Shown in pieces: positions 55,086-55,269 of a stretch of DNA of 55,269 bases (position 1 is the first letter of the stretch; every line of letters starts with the position of its first letter). Source of the DNA: Aureimonas sp. AU4 (GTDB lineage: Bacteria; Pseudomonadota; Alphaproteobacteria; Rhizobiales; Rhizobiaceae); contig NZ_BBWK01000070.1 in NCBI RefSeq assembly GCF_001463765.1, forward strand, positions 1 through 55,269, read 5' to 3'. A program made the translations under genes and the position numbers. The notes beneath the pieces are model-generated. The model did no database searches. It saw only the letters and a list, made by a program, of their open reading frames with translations, and was not told where the DNA came from.

Positions 55086-55269
55086 ATGCTAGGACTACCC
55101 AAGGCGGGGCGCATGATCTGCGTCACCGCGCTGGCCGCTTCCACCGCCCTGACAGGCCCCCTGGCCGCACTGGCCCAGGGCACCGAAGCGCCTCCGCCGG
55201 CGATGCGCGAAGCGCCGCCGGAGCCCGGCGCTCGCGGCGGCGGCGAGCCTCAGGGCGAGCGTCCGGCAC
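55086..55269 (+). CDS. Secreted protein, cut by the window end
   Basis: The frame starts MLGLPKAGRMICVTALAAST and has a signal segment (ICVTALAASTALTGPLAALAQ), then a Pro/Glu/Gly-rich linker (TEAPPPAMREAPPEPGARG) and stays open at the edge. A periplasmic protein; identity not visible from the first 61 residues. Confidence 0.65.
   Translation, partial: MLGLPKAGRMICVTALAASTALTGPLAALAQGTEAPPPAMREAPPEPGARGGGEPQGERPA

Overview
The window looks like a chromosomal segment of a high-GC alphaproteobacterium of the Hyphomicrobiales (Rhizobiales), most like an Aurantimonas/Aureimonas-type genome. The reasons are the gene families present together: DUF2336, DUF3126, a BTLCP-type cysteine proteinase, an NDUFS6-like zinc-finger protein, a LOV-HWE histidine kinase, a Brucella-like erythritol locus and a TakP-like TRAP system. 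The genus is an inference from gene content only.

Layout. (1) 1-8850 is a decayed prophage remnant, visibly poorer in GC and with weak codon structure. It holds duplicated tail-fibre/collar genes, an SGNH-type tail gene broken at a run of nine G, an endolysin with an in-frame TGA, several small membrane proteins, a VanZ-like gene and a C-terminal tyrosine-integrase fragment. The integrase fragment points at a tRNA-Gly gene whose 3' end faces the remnant, the usual geometry of integration into a tRNA 3' end. (2) 8921-10330: tRNA-Gly(UCC), tRNA-Tyr(GUA), the rRNA 2'-O-methyltransferase rlmB and a small unknown gene. (3) 10456-14957: a TRAP transporter (DctQ, DctM) convergent with two tandem paralogous TakP-like binding proteins. 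DctM carries an odd Pro/Ala-rich FGAP-repeat tail. (4) tRNA-Thr(UGU), then a sulfate ABC operon (sbp-cysT-cysW-cysA, minus strand).

(5) 19334-30413 is an erythritol catabolic locus: eryD-eryA-eryB-eryC on the minus strand, a divergent ABC importer (DUF2291 protein, ATPase, permease, binding protein) on the plus strand, then eryI (RpiB-like) and a DeoR regulator. The eryH triose-phosphate-isomerase-like gene expected beside eryI is absent; a 129-bp gap with three hairpins lies there. (6) 30591-38278 is an amino-sugar locus: DeoR/AgaR regulator, AgaS-like SIS protein, BadF-type sugar kinase and a DMT permease on the plus strand, with nagA on the minus strand beyond a manganese catalase and a blue-light (LOV) histidine kinase.

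(7) 38456-55269 is core genome: nadK, a DUF2336 protein, a flavin reductase/nitroreductase pair, an unrecognised secreted repeat protein, thrS, a NifU-like scaffold coupled to yidD, folE-hisI, a patatin-like protein, CBS protein, rhomboid, a PilZ protein, a BTLCP proteinase, DUF3126, cysE, an alpha/beta hydrolase, a zinc-finger protein, an FAD monooxygenase and the start of one more secreted protein.

The points most worth a second look are the homopolymer-controlled tail gene, the repeat tail on DctM, the amino-sugar locus whose only visible carrier is a DMT permease, the eryH-less erythritol locus, and the three-repeat secreted protein at 41811-43022. No CRISPR array, IS element or rRNA gene was seen.
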